Positions 26,855-39,589 of a stretch of DNA of 64,000 nucleotides are shown here, piece by piece. The notes beneath the pieces were generated by a model that was given only the letters and a program-made list of their open reading frames with translations, was not told the DNA's origin and did not search any database. A program made the translations under genes and the position numbers. This DNA is from Metopolophium dirhodum (taxonomy: Eukaryota; Arthropoda; Insecta; Hemiptera; Aphididae): contig NC_083560.1 of assembly GCF_019925205.1 (NCBI RefSeq), positions 61,021,266 through 61,085,265 of the forward strand. Direction: 5' to 3'. Position 1 is the stretch's first letter; every line of letters starts with the position of its first letter.

Positions 26855-27640
26855 GATTCTGAGCGGAGCGATGAATGTATTGATTTTATAATGATGTGTG
26901 CTTTTTTTCTTCTGTTATCACCTTTTAGGAAAATGAATCTATAGTTGGTAGGCACTTTAGGGGGGGGGGGGGTCAAAAGTAAAAATTCCTAATAGTCTTC
27001 AAAAGCAGCGGGGGGAAAAAAAAATTAAGGAAAACTGGAATTTTAAGACAAAATTGATTTTGGTTTTTGGCGTAACTCTAAAACAAATGACCGTATACAT
27101 GAAATATTCACTGAACATTTATACAAATTAACATTTGCTATACACCATAAAATATTCAAAATATTTTGACTTGTGAGCTGTTTACAGACATTCTCAATTT
27201 CTAGTTGTTTAAATTTTTATTCTATAATTCTCAATAAAATTGTATTTGTTGGGTCAAAAAGTGTGAAAATGTAATACAAGGCATCTGATAAAATGTTACT
27301 ATAGCAGTTGAAAAATACTAAAAATACATAGGCACATATTTAAAAATTATATTGTAGTTACCTAGTTAAAAAATTATAAAATGTTCAACTTTTATAGCTA
27401 AGGATTGAAAATTTAAAACAAGGTTCCACGTGAATAGATTATTTATAAATTAATTTATTCACAATAATATCATTAAATATACTTAGTAATATCATAGGCT
27501 TACTGACCGTCTTCACTCAGAATCGTTTTTTCTTATACAATGATATTATATCATTGAATTTAAATTTCATCCATTACAGTGACCCACTAGTAACCTACTG
27601 TACAGCAGAGCGACACCCATTTTCCCACTGTTTTTAAATT
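26855..27640. repeat. Dispersed repeat family, most complete copy (GATTCTGAGCGGAGC end)
   Basis: Begins GATTCTGAGCGGAGCGATG and contains the inverted counterpart CTTCACTCAGAATCGTTTTT near 27510-27530. A G run sits near 26960. Interior blocks match 13080-13480 and 15940-17400; relatives are also seen near 18790, 58790-59200 (inverted) and 60215-60245. Confidence 0.65.
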
Positions 27641-28099
27641 GTATCCATTATTTATTTATTTTATTGTGAAAAATACATTTGTGTGGATTAAAAAATACAC
27701 GAGAGTTTAAATGCAATTGTAAAATAACGAAACTAGTCAAAATAAATATATAATATAGTATATTGTGTGGCAAGGGCGGGAAGTGAGCTATTTCAGTCGC
27801 GGGGAGGGCCGCAGTTCACCCAAATTATTATCTATAATTTAAATATTATATTATCATGATTAAATTTTTGTTGATAAATAGTAATACAAAAAAGACATAT
27901 TAGATTAGGGTCTTGTGTAGGTAAAAAAAGTGAGAAAGGTGACAATTTTACGGAAATGTGACAAAAATTGACATGATCTTAGAAAAGTGACCAAAAGTGA
28001 GAAAAGTAACTGGGTGGCATCCCTGCTAAGACCGAAATTGCCTTCCTGCATGAGCCACACGTACTATTTTTTGTCACGCCTCTGCGTTCATCGATATCG

Positions 28100-28490
28100 A
28101 CTAAGGTAATGCAGAGATCTATGGAACAACCAGACTATTCTACGAAAACAATATTTCATGAAAGAAACAATTTGGTTTTATTTATTTTAAGCGTCATGCA
28201 TGGAGGTTATAATATGAATATAAGATGTAACCAAAAGTTTATGTTTTGTAAGAACCGTGGTATAGATTTCAATATAAATAATAATTATTATATTAAAATA
28301 AAATAATAATAAAACAATGTAATCCGGGCAAAGGTAAAGCGCATTATGCGGGGATCTATGCAACAACCAAATTATTGTACGAAAACAATTGCATGAAAGA
28401 AAAATGTTTACGCGTCATGCAAGGAGGTTATAATATGAATATAAGATGTAACCAAAAGTTTTACGAGGACCATAGTATAGATTTTAGTGT
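28100..28490. repeat. Two direct repeats of about 150-190 bp
   Basis: Segments beginning near 28107 and 28345 share ATCTATG(C/G)AACAACCA, ACGAAAACAAT, GCGTCATGCA and GGAGGTTATAATATGAATAT in the same order. The second copy leads into a G-run segment at about 28530. Function unknown. Confidence 0.6.
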
Positions 28491-28499
28491 CTGTTTGTG

Positions 28500-30510
28500 C
28501 AGAGGATACGCGTGAAATCTGAGCTCAGTACTTTGGGGGGGGGGGGGATTCCCACTTTACCGCCCGCTGGACGGAAAAAGGTCGCTTTCCAACGCTTCAA
28601 CCGTCATCGAAAACCAAACTTTCGGTGCAGGCGTGACAAAAAATCAATTACAAATAACTTGCCATTAAAGTATTATTATTTTTTATATCATTGTTGTTTA
28701 AATTTATACTTAAATATTTATGTAAGTATACCTATTTAGAACATTTTTTAAAATTAATTTGTAGGTACTAAAGCATTTTTGAAAAGAAAGATACAGTTTT
28801 TCGTATTTGTATTTAAAATATTTATGTAGGTATGTGCGCATGTTGTTTTAATTATTTTTTTTATAATATGATTTTTTTAAATGACTAATTAGTTAACTAT
28901 ACACTATATTAGGTATATACCTATGCATGCATATAATAATAATTGTATTGTCGTAATTATATTTTGTCATGGAATATTTTTGTCTGGTGTATTTTTGCAC
29001 GATTATAACTTGTAATCGTTACTTTTATAATTAAATTAAAGCCATAAAGCTTAAAATTTTGAATTATTATTTAGGTAGGTATACAGTATATTTTGGAATA
29101 TATTTTTGTCTACAGGGATATTTTAGTTTTGGGATAATTGAAAATGTTACCTATTTATACAAATGATTTAGGTCCTTCACCGTACTTGATTCATATATTT
29201 TATTTAACGATACAAACATAGACAAAATATTATATTCGTTTACATCATTGTATTTTAAATGACCTAATATATTAGAAATTGGAATACGCATCCAATAATT
29301 TGATGACTGATAAAAAAACTACCTACATATTATGTTATATTTATTATTTATACATTATAACATATACATTATACATGGATACATGTATATTATGATATCA
29401 GTTTATTAATTAATAAAGAAAAAATAAGTTATGAGCAAGATCTCTTAATGAGGTGGTGAGTAGATAAGTATTCTAGGCAAGTTAATGATAATTTTTAATT
29501 GAGTTAAGTTGATGAAAAATATTTTAAAAAGTTTTCTCTAGTTAATAGTTATTCTAATTTTTTTTTAACTCAATTAAATTAAAAGTTACATGGAAACTTA
29601 CAATTAATAACTTATTAACTTAAGTTAAGTTATTATTATTATTTTTTTTTTAAATTTATAAATAGCCAGCAATATGGTTTAAAACAATAAAAAGTAAATG
29701 TTTACACAACATGTATCGTCATTCATCAATAATAATTGTATTATATTTATTATTTTATTATTTCTAAATTATCGTAACTTGGATTTAATTCAAATTAACC
29801 CGTTATTCATTAAATTTATATCAATAAAAATCAGTTAAGTTGAAAATTAAATTATAAAAAGTTAAAATTAACTTAACTTAGTTACTAATTTAGTTTCTTC
29901 AAATTTAATCAGGCACATTAGCCATTTCTTACGTGTAAAGACATACCTAGGTACTAAATAGAACTATAGTAGGTTCAACTGTTACAATTATTAGTTGAGA
30001 AAGTTGAGCCTCTCGCCAGAATTTTTATCATTTAGATAAAGTATAATAGGTATATCTTAGATAGGTACCAACATACTAACTTATAGAACCTATATTAACG
30101 AAAAGAATAAACACATCTGAATGATAAAATGTGGTGAAAAATAAAATATAAATTATAAATACCCACTTTGGTAGGTATCTACTTATTTACATGGATATTA
30201 TGTAGATACTTTTACCCAGTTTAATTTGTTTAATTATAATTGATTGTTTAATATCTAACTATGAGAGGTATAACAAAAATACCAATTTGTAAAATAGGTA
30301 CTTATACCTACCTAAGTAGTAAGTACATACATGTATAGTGCATGATTGTATGAATCTATGTTAATTTTTTTTTCTGGTAATTATAATGATGTGTCAGTGT
30401 TTGTTTCAAATATGTTTATTACATAATTCCATTGACATTTTTTTTTTTAATGATTATTAAAGGTAGAGACTAAAGAGTAATAACAAATAACAATTATTGT
30501 GATGATTTTG
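28500..30510. other. Intergenic AT-rich, upstream of DYNC2I2
   Basis: No gene seen. From about 29490 to 29900 there are repeated TTAAGTTAAGTT-like blocks in both orientations, probably a decayed inverted-repeat element. Confidence 0.4.
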
Positions 30511-30524
30511 ATCACCATAGTAAC
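30511..30524 (+). promoter_or_regulatory. X-box (RFX site) upstream of DYNC2I2
   Basis: ATCACCATAGTAAC matches the X-box consensus RTHNYYATRRNRAC at all 14 positions and lies 130 bp before the DYNC2I2 start codon. In flies and worms RFX (DAF-19) binds such sites in promoters of ciliary genes, including intraflagellar transport components. Binding here is inferred. Confidence 0.65.
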
Positions 30525-30653
30525 AACTTTCACAACTGTTTCATTGATATGTTATAGTGTTATATTTTAAATTATACTGACATATCTAGATAAACATTAT
30601 TGTTTATTAAATATCAGGAATCATGACAGTATAATATACTTATTTAAAATACA

Positions 30654-33600
30654 ATGTTTAGTGACAGCCCAGTGAATGTAGTTGGGTTTAACCACACTGA
30701 GACGCATAGAAAAGGGTATGTCGAAAAGCTATTTTAATATTTTTTTTAAATTATTTTTAAATATTTGTTTGAGTAGAAAAGCTGAAAAATCAAATCAATA
30801 TAATGGACTGTTCACTGAAGACAAATCATGTGATACCATTGATGTGAAAACTGTAGATGTTAGTTAAATTTATCATCAATTTTTCCACAACATATTATTT
30901 ACTGTTGAATGATTTAGACGCAGACTGATGCCATTGAAAACATTGATATTAGAAATGTTGATCTTGTTGCATTAAACAGTTGTTTGGAAAAAGGCTTAAG
31001 ATTTTTAAAAACTGAATGTAACGACTGGCCAAAAATGACTGGTTATTTAGAGACAACTCAAAAAGATATAAATGATGAAAAAATTATTAAAGTATCTATA
31101 AGGCAACACCCTTCATTTGGAATGGTAATCACTTGTAGTTTCTCAAATATAGTTTTGTGTAAAAGATAATAGTATAATATTAACTGTATTTTAACGGTAA
31201 TATTATTTCTTTAGTTCAAAATATTTTGATCAATATAAAATAATATGAATTTGGCAGTATAAACATTAATTTTGACTAAGCTATTAGAAATAGCTTAAAG
31301 AAATTAGTTTAAGGTAAAGTGTTACCTATTTTTAGTAACAACACCTTAGTAAATTATTCTCAGATATTATTAGTAGTGTTCAGTTTGTTAATACATACTT
31401 GAATCTATAAAGCTATTACCATAGACGTAAATAGTGTTTGAAATTGAGGAGGCTAAGCCCCCAGCCCCCTCCCATATTTGCGCATATGGCTATTACCTAC
31501 ATAGGTACTATATTAATTCAATTATTTTAAAAATCAATATTTTATTGAATTTTAAATTTAAATTCACTTTTATGAATTTGAACAGTTTAATATGTGTATA
31601 ATATTAGAATGGTATTAGAATGGTATTAATTATTAACAATGTACTACAATTTTGAATTGATTTTTTAGAAAAATATCAGTGCAATTAGTTGGAATTGTAG
31701 TGGTGATAAATTAATGGTAGCTACTGGTGAACATTGCCATACACAGTGGTGTAATCATTTAAATTCAGTGTTTGTTTACTCTATGTTGGAGTGAGTAAAT
31801 TATTTTGGTATTGGTATCCAATTTTATAATAATTAGTGATTACTATTCGATACTTTTAATAGTACCTACAATGAATAATAAATACTATAATAAGTGTTCT
31901 ATTTGACATTCAGTTTAGAAAAAAGTGGCAGTACTGTATCTAATATACTGGAAGTTACATCTTGTATCACATGTTTAGCTACACATCCAACCAATGAACA
32001 TCTAATAACAGCAGGATTATACAACGGTACAGCTCAAGTGCTTATGATAAATACAATTAAAAGGACGCTACACCCACATACGCAGTCTCCATTTTTCAAA
32101 CTCATAATTTGGCGAATTGTATATTATTCTGAATAATCCATTTAGCTCTGTTATGATTAATATTGGAGCGAATAGACCTATTATCAAAATTATAAGTAAG
32201 AATATTATCTAGTAAAAGAATTTATAATTAATATTGGAGCAAATTGACCCATTATCAAATTTAAAAGTAAGTATATTATCTAGTAAATCTCATAGGTTTT
32301 TTTTTTAGATTTTAATTTTAAAGCAAGTTGTTAGTGTTTTAAAATGCACAAATAATTTACAATTTTAAAATACTTATAAATTGCTTTGAAATTAAAATCT
32401 AAAAAAAAACCAATGAGATTTACTAGATAATATACTTACTTCTAAATTTGATAATGGGTCAATTTGCTCCAATATTAATTATAAATTCTTTACAGAGTTA
32501 AATGGATTATTCAGAATGTACAATTTGCTATGTTATTCGTTTGTAAGCCAAAGATAATGTGCGGGTGTAGCGTTTAAATTAATATTTAAATTATTCATTT
32601 AATAAAATGTTTTCTACTTCAAAATGTTGACATATAGTGACAACGTATTGTATCAAAATATGTACTATAGTAATTGTTCAACACACTTTGAAAAAGAGTT
32701 AATGGTGTCGTAAGCGATCTAACCATTATTTTTATGATCTAAAAATTGTTGTGCTAACAATTAGGCTATATTTATAGACCCATAAATTGGAGCCCATACC
32801 CAGCACATTGAATGGTTATGGTGTATTACAAAACAAATGTGTTCTATATATGTTAATAGAGGTTCTCCTTTACTTCAAAGGTGGATGCAAGAAGTATAGT
32901 GAATATCTATGCATCCATCAAACATTCAAAGGATACAATTATTAATAATTTATAAATGATATTAAAGCAACCTTATGTGATTAATTAATATAGTAATAGT
33001 AACAATATTTTTTATGTAACAGCCTTTTTAAAAATTATTTGTTCGTATTTTTTGTAATATACTTTTTCATTAATTAATATTTAACAGTTTACTTTAATAA
33101 TTTGTATGTATTTAAATTTTTTTTGGTAGATTGCATACGACATCAGTATGCTTTAGTATGTAGATTGCTTACGATACTTTTACACCATAAAGATTATTGT
33201 ACTAGGTTTTAGGTATACTTAGTGTTATGTTTATACTTACAACACTTATTATAATAAATATATTTTTGATGCCAAACATAATTTTTAGGCGAATTGGTGA
33301 TTTGCAACACAAATGATAATATGTCTATGGTTTACCTCGAATGGCATTCAGTGGCTGTATCTGAATCATTGTGGTTTGTGAGATCTGATCATCGTGTGGT
33401 ATTGATAACTGCAGGAAAAGATGGATATGTTTGTGTAGGAACTATGATAAGTGACAAAATAAAATTCACACAAAGAATATACAGGTATATAAAACAGATA
33501 TTAAATTATTCAAAATAATATTCATAACTTATTAAAATATAACTAATTAGGTATATTGTTGCATTATTGGAACTTTATACAGTAATAAAATTAATTCTCA

Positions 33601-36214
33601 ATATTAAAGTATAAAATATAAGTGTATGTGTTGTAACTGCATATTATGTATAAATAAAAATTAATATTGTAATTATGAAGCCCCATCCAGACCAAAACAA
33701 CATCTGTTGGAAACATGTGTTTCCGACAATGTTTCTGATTTCAAGTCATAAGTGGATGTTACACATTGGTCTACGACAACACATGTTTCTTAGTCTGGAC
33801 AGGGCTTAATAGATGTGTTTTTATGTCCCTTACAACTTTTTGATTATCAGGCACTTGACAATATTCAAATTCTCTATAATAATTTTCAAGTACATAATAT
33901 ACCTATTACCTACTTAAAAGGACTAAATGAAAAATAAACTCCAATATTTAATCGTTAGATAAATAAACATTAACTACTATAAATATACATTTTTATTTTT
34001 CATTATATTTGTACATACAACCACACAGGGCAAAGTGTTAGTTGAGCTGGCCATGTATGTGTCGTTTTTTGCATTACCTCTCAATGTATAATTGTTAGTT
34101 ATATGACAATAGGTAATCAAATACCAATATCTTAATTATTTATGTTTGCCAATAGAGAATGAGACATCCAATACCTACTTATCCTTTATCTTATGTATAG
34201 AGAAATTTGTTTGCAGCCCTGATTACATTTTTTTTTATAAAAAAACAGAAGAATAAAAACCGAGATACTTAATCTGCTAGGTGTTGAGTGTTCCCAGTCC
34301 CTGAGTAGGTTGTCACTGTAATGGATATATTCATTTTTAATTCAATAATGAATCATTGTATACCAAAAGCAATTTTGAGTGATGTAAATGGGTGGATCAG
34401 AACACCTATTTCTAAGATAATTATTATGATTTACTAAACAACCATTAAAATTGAAGATTAGAATAAATATGTTGCTCCAAAACGTGGTGACTTGGCCTAG
34501 GATTTCTCTGCATAACCTTATTTTTTTTCTTTTAGTCCAAATAGATAGGGTGTCAGTTATGCCACTTATGTCCACAAATTGGCTCATACTAAATTAAATA
34601 GAACAAATTTCTTTTTTTTTTGTTTATTTTTACATATACTAATCAAAATGCATAAAATTGCATACAGTTTTTAAGAATTTTTTTGATGAAACGAATATTA
34701 TAATTTTGTATTTATGTAATGAAAATTGAAGAATTGTAAATATTTTTTTTATATTGTAAATAATTATTTATAAACTGATACAGTCTATTAATATTGAGTA
34801 AAAGGTAAAATATTATCTTAATAGGCTGTATTATCAGATTAAAATAAAATAAAAATATATCCACATAATTTATTGTAAAACCAATAAAATTCTTGCTTGG
34901 TTTAGAATTTAAAATAAATAAATATTTTCTAACAAAAATAAATTGTTTTCTTAAGCGTTTTTGTTAGATTTTTCTCCAGAACTAAAACCGGAACTCAAGT
35001 AGTTAGCAGTATATTATGTAGTATGTACATTATAATGAATAATAAACATCTAACTACATGACGTGTTTAGGTATTTAGTTGGGATTCCAGGGAAAGTTGG
35101 TATTCGGTGTTTTGATTATTCAAATAGACATTTTTTAGTAGCTCTGGAAAACGGGAAAATCTCTAGTCACTTATGCGAAACAACAAGAAACATTAAAGGT
35201 ACGTCATAGAAGTTATAAATTAGTAATTACACACTATTCCACACCACCCATGAGGTTGTGTGTCAGATGCGTTTTTTTTAAAGTGGTATCCCCAATAGGC
35301 CTAGTCCACTATAAGAAGTACAGAGGATTATAACTTGTACCGTGCAATTTTTTTTATTGAATTATAGAAATTAGTACATTAACTTGACATATATACTTGA
35401 CTATTGATAATTTTAAAATTAACAGAAAAAGTTGCAATGTATATAAGTATAGTATAAGTACTTATTATTTTAATACAGATGACGTTCATATTTAAATTTA
35501 AATTTTGAATAATTTATATAAAAATATTAAGTATATAATTAAATTTATTTATTATAATTTTTACCTAGAATTTTGAGCTGCAAGAGCTTTGTTATCATAA
35601 TTTATCATTTTATATTTTTTGTACTTTCGGTGATAAATTTTTAACCAACATTTTTATTAAATTGTGCGTTTCAGAAGACCAAGTTTTAGAAGCTGTAGAA
35701 GTTAAAACATACAATGGATATTCATTAATGATTGAAAATATACAATTTTGTCACAAAAATCCGACTACGTTTATCATAACACAGTTTGATTCTACAATAC
35801 TATTATATAATGTGTATCAAGTTGGTAAAAATAAATTATTAATTTTGAATATATTGTGTAAATGTAATTTATTCACAGAAAGATCCACAAAAAATTATTT
35901 TTAATCGAAAACTAATAACCAGATTATGTTGGAGTTTAGAAAATGAGTTTATAGTATATGTCGGTGAAGAAAATGGAGAACTTGCAAAAATTAATCTGAT
36001 AAATGGGAAAACAGATTCAATCAAAAAATTTACATTTTGCGATATAACTGCAATGAATATTAATCCAAAAAGGTTTTAATTTATAAAGTTTTAGTGTTGT
36101 ATACATAACAGTTTAATAATTTTAATTGTTTTATACAGAAAAAATATTATTGCAATCGGTACAATACAAGGAGAAATATATATAAGTAAATATGAACAGC
36201 CATTTAAAACTTGA
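30654..36214 (+). CDS. DYNC2I2: Dynein-2 intermediate chain DYNC2I2 (WDR34), complete, 10 exons
   Basis: Exons 30654-30715, 30777-30858, 30918-31124, 31669-31790, 31914-32026, 33289-33484, 35071-35198, 35675-35820, 35879-36072 and 36139-36214 join in one frame with GT-AG borders, giving 441 residues (human WDR34 is about 536). The order is: a short N-terminus with VNVVGFNHTETHRK and TVDTQTDAIENID (the TQTD-type motif in front of the propeller); a helical segment (LEKGLRFLKTECNDW); then WD repeats (ISAISWNCSGDKLMVATG, CLATHPTNEHLITAGLYNGE, VLITAGKDGYVCVG, ITRLCWS, IIAIGTIQGEIYIS). The protein is one of two intermediate chains of the retrograde intraflagellar transport motor. The shorter length is mostly lost loops between blades. 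A perfect X-box precedes it. Introns 5 and 6 hold transposon-like insertions. The start is the only ATG that keeps the N-terminal motif. Confidence 0.92.
32065..32573. mobile_element. Long palindromic MITE in DYNC2I2 intron 5
   Basis: ACGCTACACCCACAT at the left end is mirrored by ATGTGCGGGTGTAGCGT at the right. Inside, segments around ATTCTGAATAATCCATTTA and ATTATCTAGTAAATCTCAT are also inverted, so nearly the whole element can fold back. No clear target duplication (TTAA lies on both sides). It begins 38 bp after the exon 5 donor. Confidence 0.65.
33678..33807. mobile_element. Short inverted-repeat element, 130 bp, in DYNC2I2 intron 6
   Basis: Ends AAGCCCCATCCAGAC and GTCTGGACAGGGCTT are inverted, with a further internal pair around ACATGTG. 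The target duplication is not clear. Confidence 0.55.
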
Positions 36215-38601
36215 AAAAAATTAATTTAAATAATATAAATTATTATGGTTTTATAATTGAATGTCGGGCGGAATGTTACTCACGGTTTTATTAATTATAC
36301 AAAAATGTACTATATTTATGAAAGAGAAAAATTGTATTTATTTTGACTTTTTTTTGTGCTGATATTTTGTTTTAAAGAAAGACGTGTTTTGTTGTGGTGA
36401 CAAACTATGATGTAAAAAGGAATAATTAAATATATGTAGTGTACTTGTAGTAGTATTGTTATAAGAATGAGATCGTATAAGGAATACTAACAGCTTAGGA
36501 ATGGCTGTATTTCATTATTATTATTATTATTATTTTTTTTTTTGTTTTTTTTTGGTTTTTCTTTTTTTTTGGTTTTTACATTTTTTCCTAAAGTTATTGA
36601 TAAAAAAAAAAATTAGTATTGAGTTGACTTATTACACTAATTGAAAAAGAAAACACTACTAAATGTTTTAACATTAATAACAATTTTAAAGATATCTGTA
36701 AAACAATTTAAGTAAATAAAAATACATTTGAATATTGGTGATTCATCTTACACATAATGGATTGGAATACTTAATTTTTTTTAACTGTAACAGTCTCACA
36801 AAAAAAATTCCAATTCAACATTAATATTCTTAACATATATTTTTAAACAATAATAAAATAATTTATCATAAAAAAATAACACAGTAATATCACACCAATG
36901 GCCACATTCCTTATATGTATAATATCAACAATAATAGGATAGCCACTAAAACAGACACATACTGTGTTCCTTAAACTAAATTGAAGAATTATTCATTATC
37001 AATCTACCTTAACTGATTAATGCCTAACGCGCAACATAAGGAGTTCAATGGGATATGGTTTGTGCCCATTTTTTCAATCACACACTTTGTATGTCAATAT
37101 TATTTATAGCAAAAATCTATGCCAAAAATTAATATTGCATAAGTGATAACATATTATACAGTACTAGACAAATGCACGTATTGTTAACAATAAAAAACAT
37201 TGCTTTCTTACATTATTTTTTTTTAAGTCATCACTTATAGCAATTTACATTTTTGATTGTATTAAGATCTTTGATATGAAATGCATACCAACCTCTAAAA
37301 CACATAAAGACACTAAATCTATTCTACTTGATACAGTCGGTGGAATAGTTAGTTTTTAATAGACAATTAGTAAACAATAATCTGTGATATTGAACTACAA
37401 TAATAATTTAACACTTAAGAGAGGTTGACATGTAATTTAAATTCATTCGCAATTTTTTTAACAACTTATCTATTAAACATTTATACATTAATTTTATCTT
37501 TTCAAAAGTTACAACATTCACAAGATACAACACACATAAGGGCTTACTATGTGTAATATAATTATGGTAAGTAAACCTTAAAAAAAATAATATTGTTCCG
37601 TATCACAATTGTACTTAAATAATATCAGAGAAGGGCAAAAATTGTATTTGAAGTAACAGTTATTTTAACTTTTTTTTCACATGCTCATGTTCATTATTTA
37701 TAAAATTGATAGTTAAATTAAAATATGAATAAATATTAAATAAAAAGGTAACTCTTAAAGGGACGATGACAAGTTCCACATATATCTGATTGAATTGATA
37801 TATGTATGTATGTTATATTTTCTTCGCATTGCATAGCTTTTAATTCAAATACAAATTTTACCATTTACTGACGAAAATAAAAATTGAATCGCTGATTTTA
37901 TTATTATCACAAATATCACATTAACGAGTGAATAATTTTTTCTTAACATAATTTTTTTTTTAAATTTAAATAATGGGTGGGGTGGGTTTTGCCGACATTA
38001 CATATTGATTGATAATACAGCTAGGTATATATAAAAATTGTCTTATTAATCATAGATTTGATTTTTATAAATATTACAACCAATCAGCAATTCAATTCAA
38101 TTATATTATAGCAGTTTAAAATAATAATTTTCAGAACTATCTATGTACTAAAATTTGTATTGCATTAACTTTTAGTTCACCTAAACAAGTGACTAGATAC
38201 TGATGCAACAATCAGTCCATGATGAGTTTTGTCACAAAAACAATAAAAAAAAAAAATTAAATAATTAAAAAACAACATTTACATTTAAATAATTATGATA
38301 CTTAAGTTTAAAAATTTAGTTAAAAAAAAGAAACTGATAATATAAGATAAAATAAAAAGTTATTAACACATAATAATGTATACAATTTAACTAAAATGTT
38401 GAAAATATTTAAAAGACAAGTTCATCATGAATACGAAATAAGGGGGTTACATACAATTATTATTTAAAATTTATATAGTAAGGTGGAGGGGAATACACTA
38501 TAGTGATAAAAAATCACAATAAGCGTTTTATGTAAAATAAAATAATAATAATAATAATGAAAAAAAAAACAATTGTCATAAGTTAGATTCTGAAGAATAT
38601 C
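36215..38601. other. Convergent 3' region between DYNC2I2 and the PNRC-like gene
   Basis: Should contain both 3' UTRs. Holds (TTA)n at about 36518-36534 and a T-rich tract with TTTGG interruptions to about 36596. No open frame of note. Confidence 0.4.
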
Positions 38602-39301
38602 TTAGATAGTTATGTTGAAGATAAGAGGAGATTTTTGCATGGATTTTGCTTGTGCTTGACAAGAGTTAAGCCATTGCATTGGTGGCAATGGTAAATCTCC
38701 CGGAGACGGACAATTATTGAATTTGGCACCAGCATAAAAGTTATCACCATTAGGTGAGCTGCATCGTTCATCGATGTTCATAAGTTGTTTGAGCAGGGCA
38801 TATTTTTCAATAACCAATTGCTGTATATCATCTTCTTTAAATTTCTTGTAAGGACCATATTTTTGCGGGGATTCGTAAGATGGAGGGGTGTGATGTAATG
38901 GCACTTCAGGTAGATATTTAGTCGGAGTGTCAATAGGCTGTGAGCATAACAATTGAGGTTTTTTAATTTTTATTACTTGGTTGTTTTTAGCTACTTTATG
39001 AAAATTTGTTTTATCATCCATAATTTCATCTCCGTCCGACAAACTATGATCCATAAATTTCCTAACATTCATTGTATTTGATTCATTATAATTTAGTTGT
39101 TTAACGCAAATAGGCGTTTTTGATTTGGGTTTCTTTGATTCATAAATCACTTTAGAATTTTTATTTGGACTGAACTCTGTTTTAGGTACATTTTTTGTTT
39201 TACTTCTATGTACATTGCTTGGTAAGCTGTTTCTCCTTGGACGAATTGGTTTGTACATGTTTATGATTTGCATTAAATAATACTTAATGAGCAATGTCAA
39301 C
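38602..39301 (-). CDS. PNRC-like protein, candidate DCP1-binding decapping enhancer
   Basis: A single exon after an acceptor (TATGTAG/G at 39301) is open to TAA at 38602. The first ATG is at 39273 (223 residues); a second ATG at 39258 precedes YKPIRPRRNSLP and may be used. Most of the protein is polar and probably disordered. Near the C-terminus (about residues 179-198) it carries FYAGAKFNNCPSPGDLPLPP, the signature of vertebrate PNRC1/2 and similar to the YAG-F plus LP-x-P motif by which yeast Edc1/Edc2 bind Dcp1. A predicted helix with IQQLVIEKYALLKQL precedes it. By family, it would act in P-bodies, activating mRNA decapping. Any exon upstream of 39301 would be 5' UTR, since no in-frame ATG lies upstream. 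Function inferred from the motif only. Confidence 0.7.
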
Positions 39302-39589
39302 CTACATAAAAAAAAATATTAATATTAATATCATTTTTTACACAAAAAAAAGATTAAGGTTAAATGTAAGTTTTGTTACAAGCTTAGTAATTAATGTATG
39401 CAATTAAAAATTGTATGTAATTAAAGGAAGACGAGATCATAATAACAAATTGTTATTGTACAACAGTCGAAGTTATTCCCAGCTTTTATGTAATTAAGAA
39501 AACTAATAGTACCTTGTAATAAGTCAAGACGGCGATAACATTCACCATGAACGCACGGTCATTACGCTCACTCCGTTACCTGTTTTTCA

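Noticed and set aside
31914..32136. Open frame extending past the DYNC2I2 exon 5 donor
   Set aside because: Joining at 32026 to 33289 gives the conserved blade sequence AGLYNGE; the extension runs into a MITE, so it is intron.
39500..39560. Minus-strand ATG and donor (ACAAG/GTACT) as alternative first exon of the PNRC-like gene
   Set aside because: Splicing to 39301 gives a stop after a few codons, so it would only be 5' UTR; the donor is weaker than the one at 42962.
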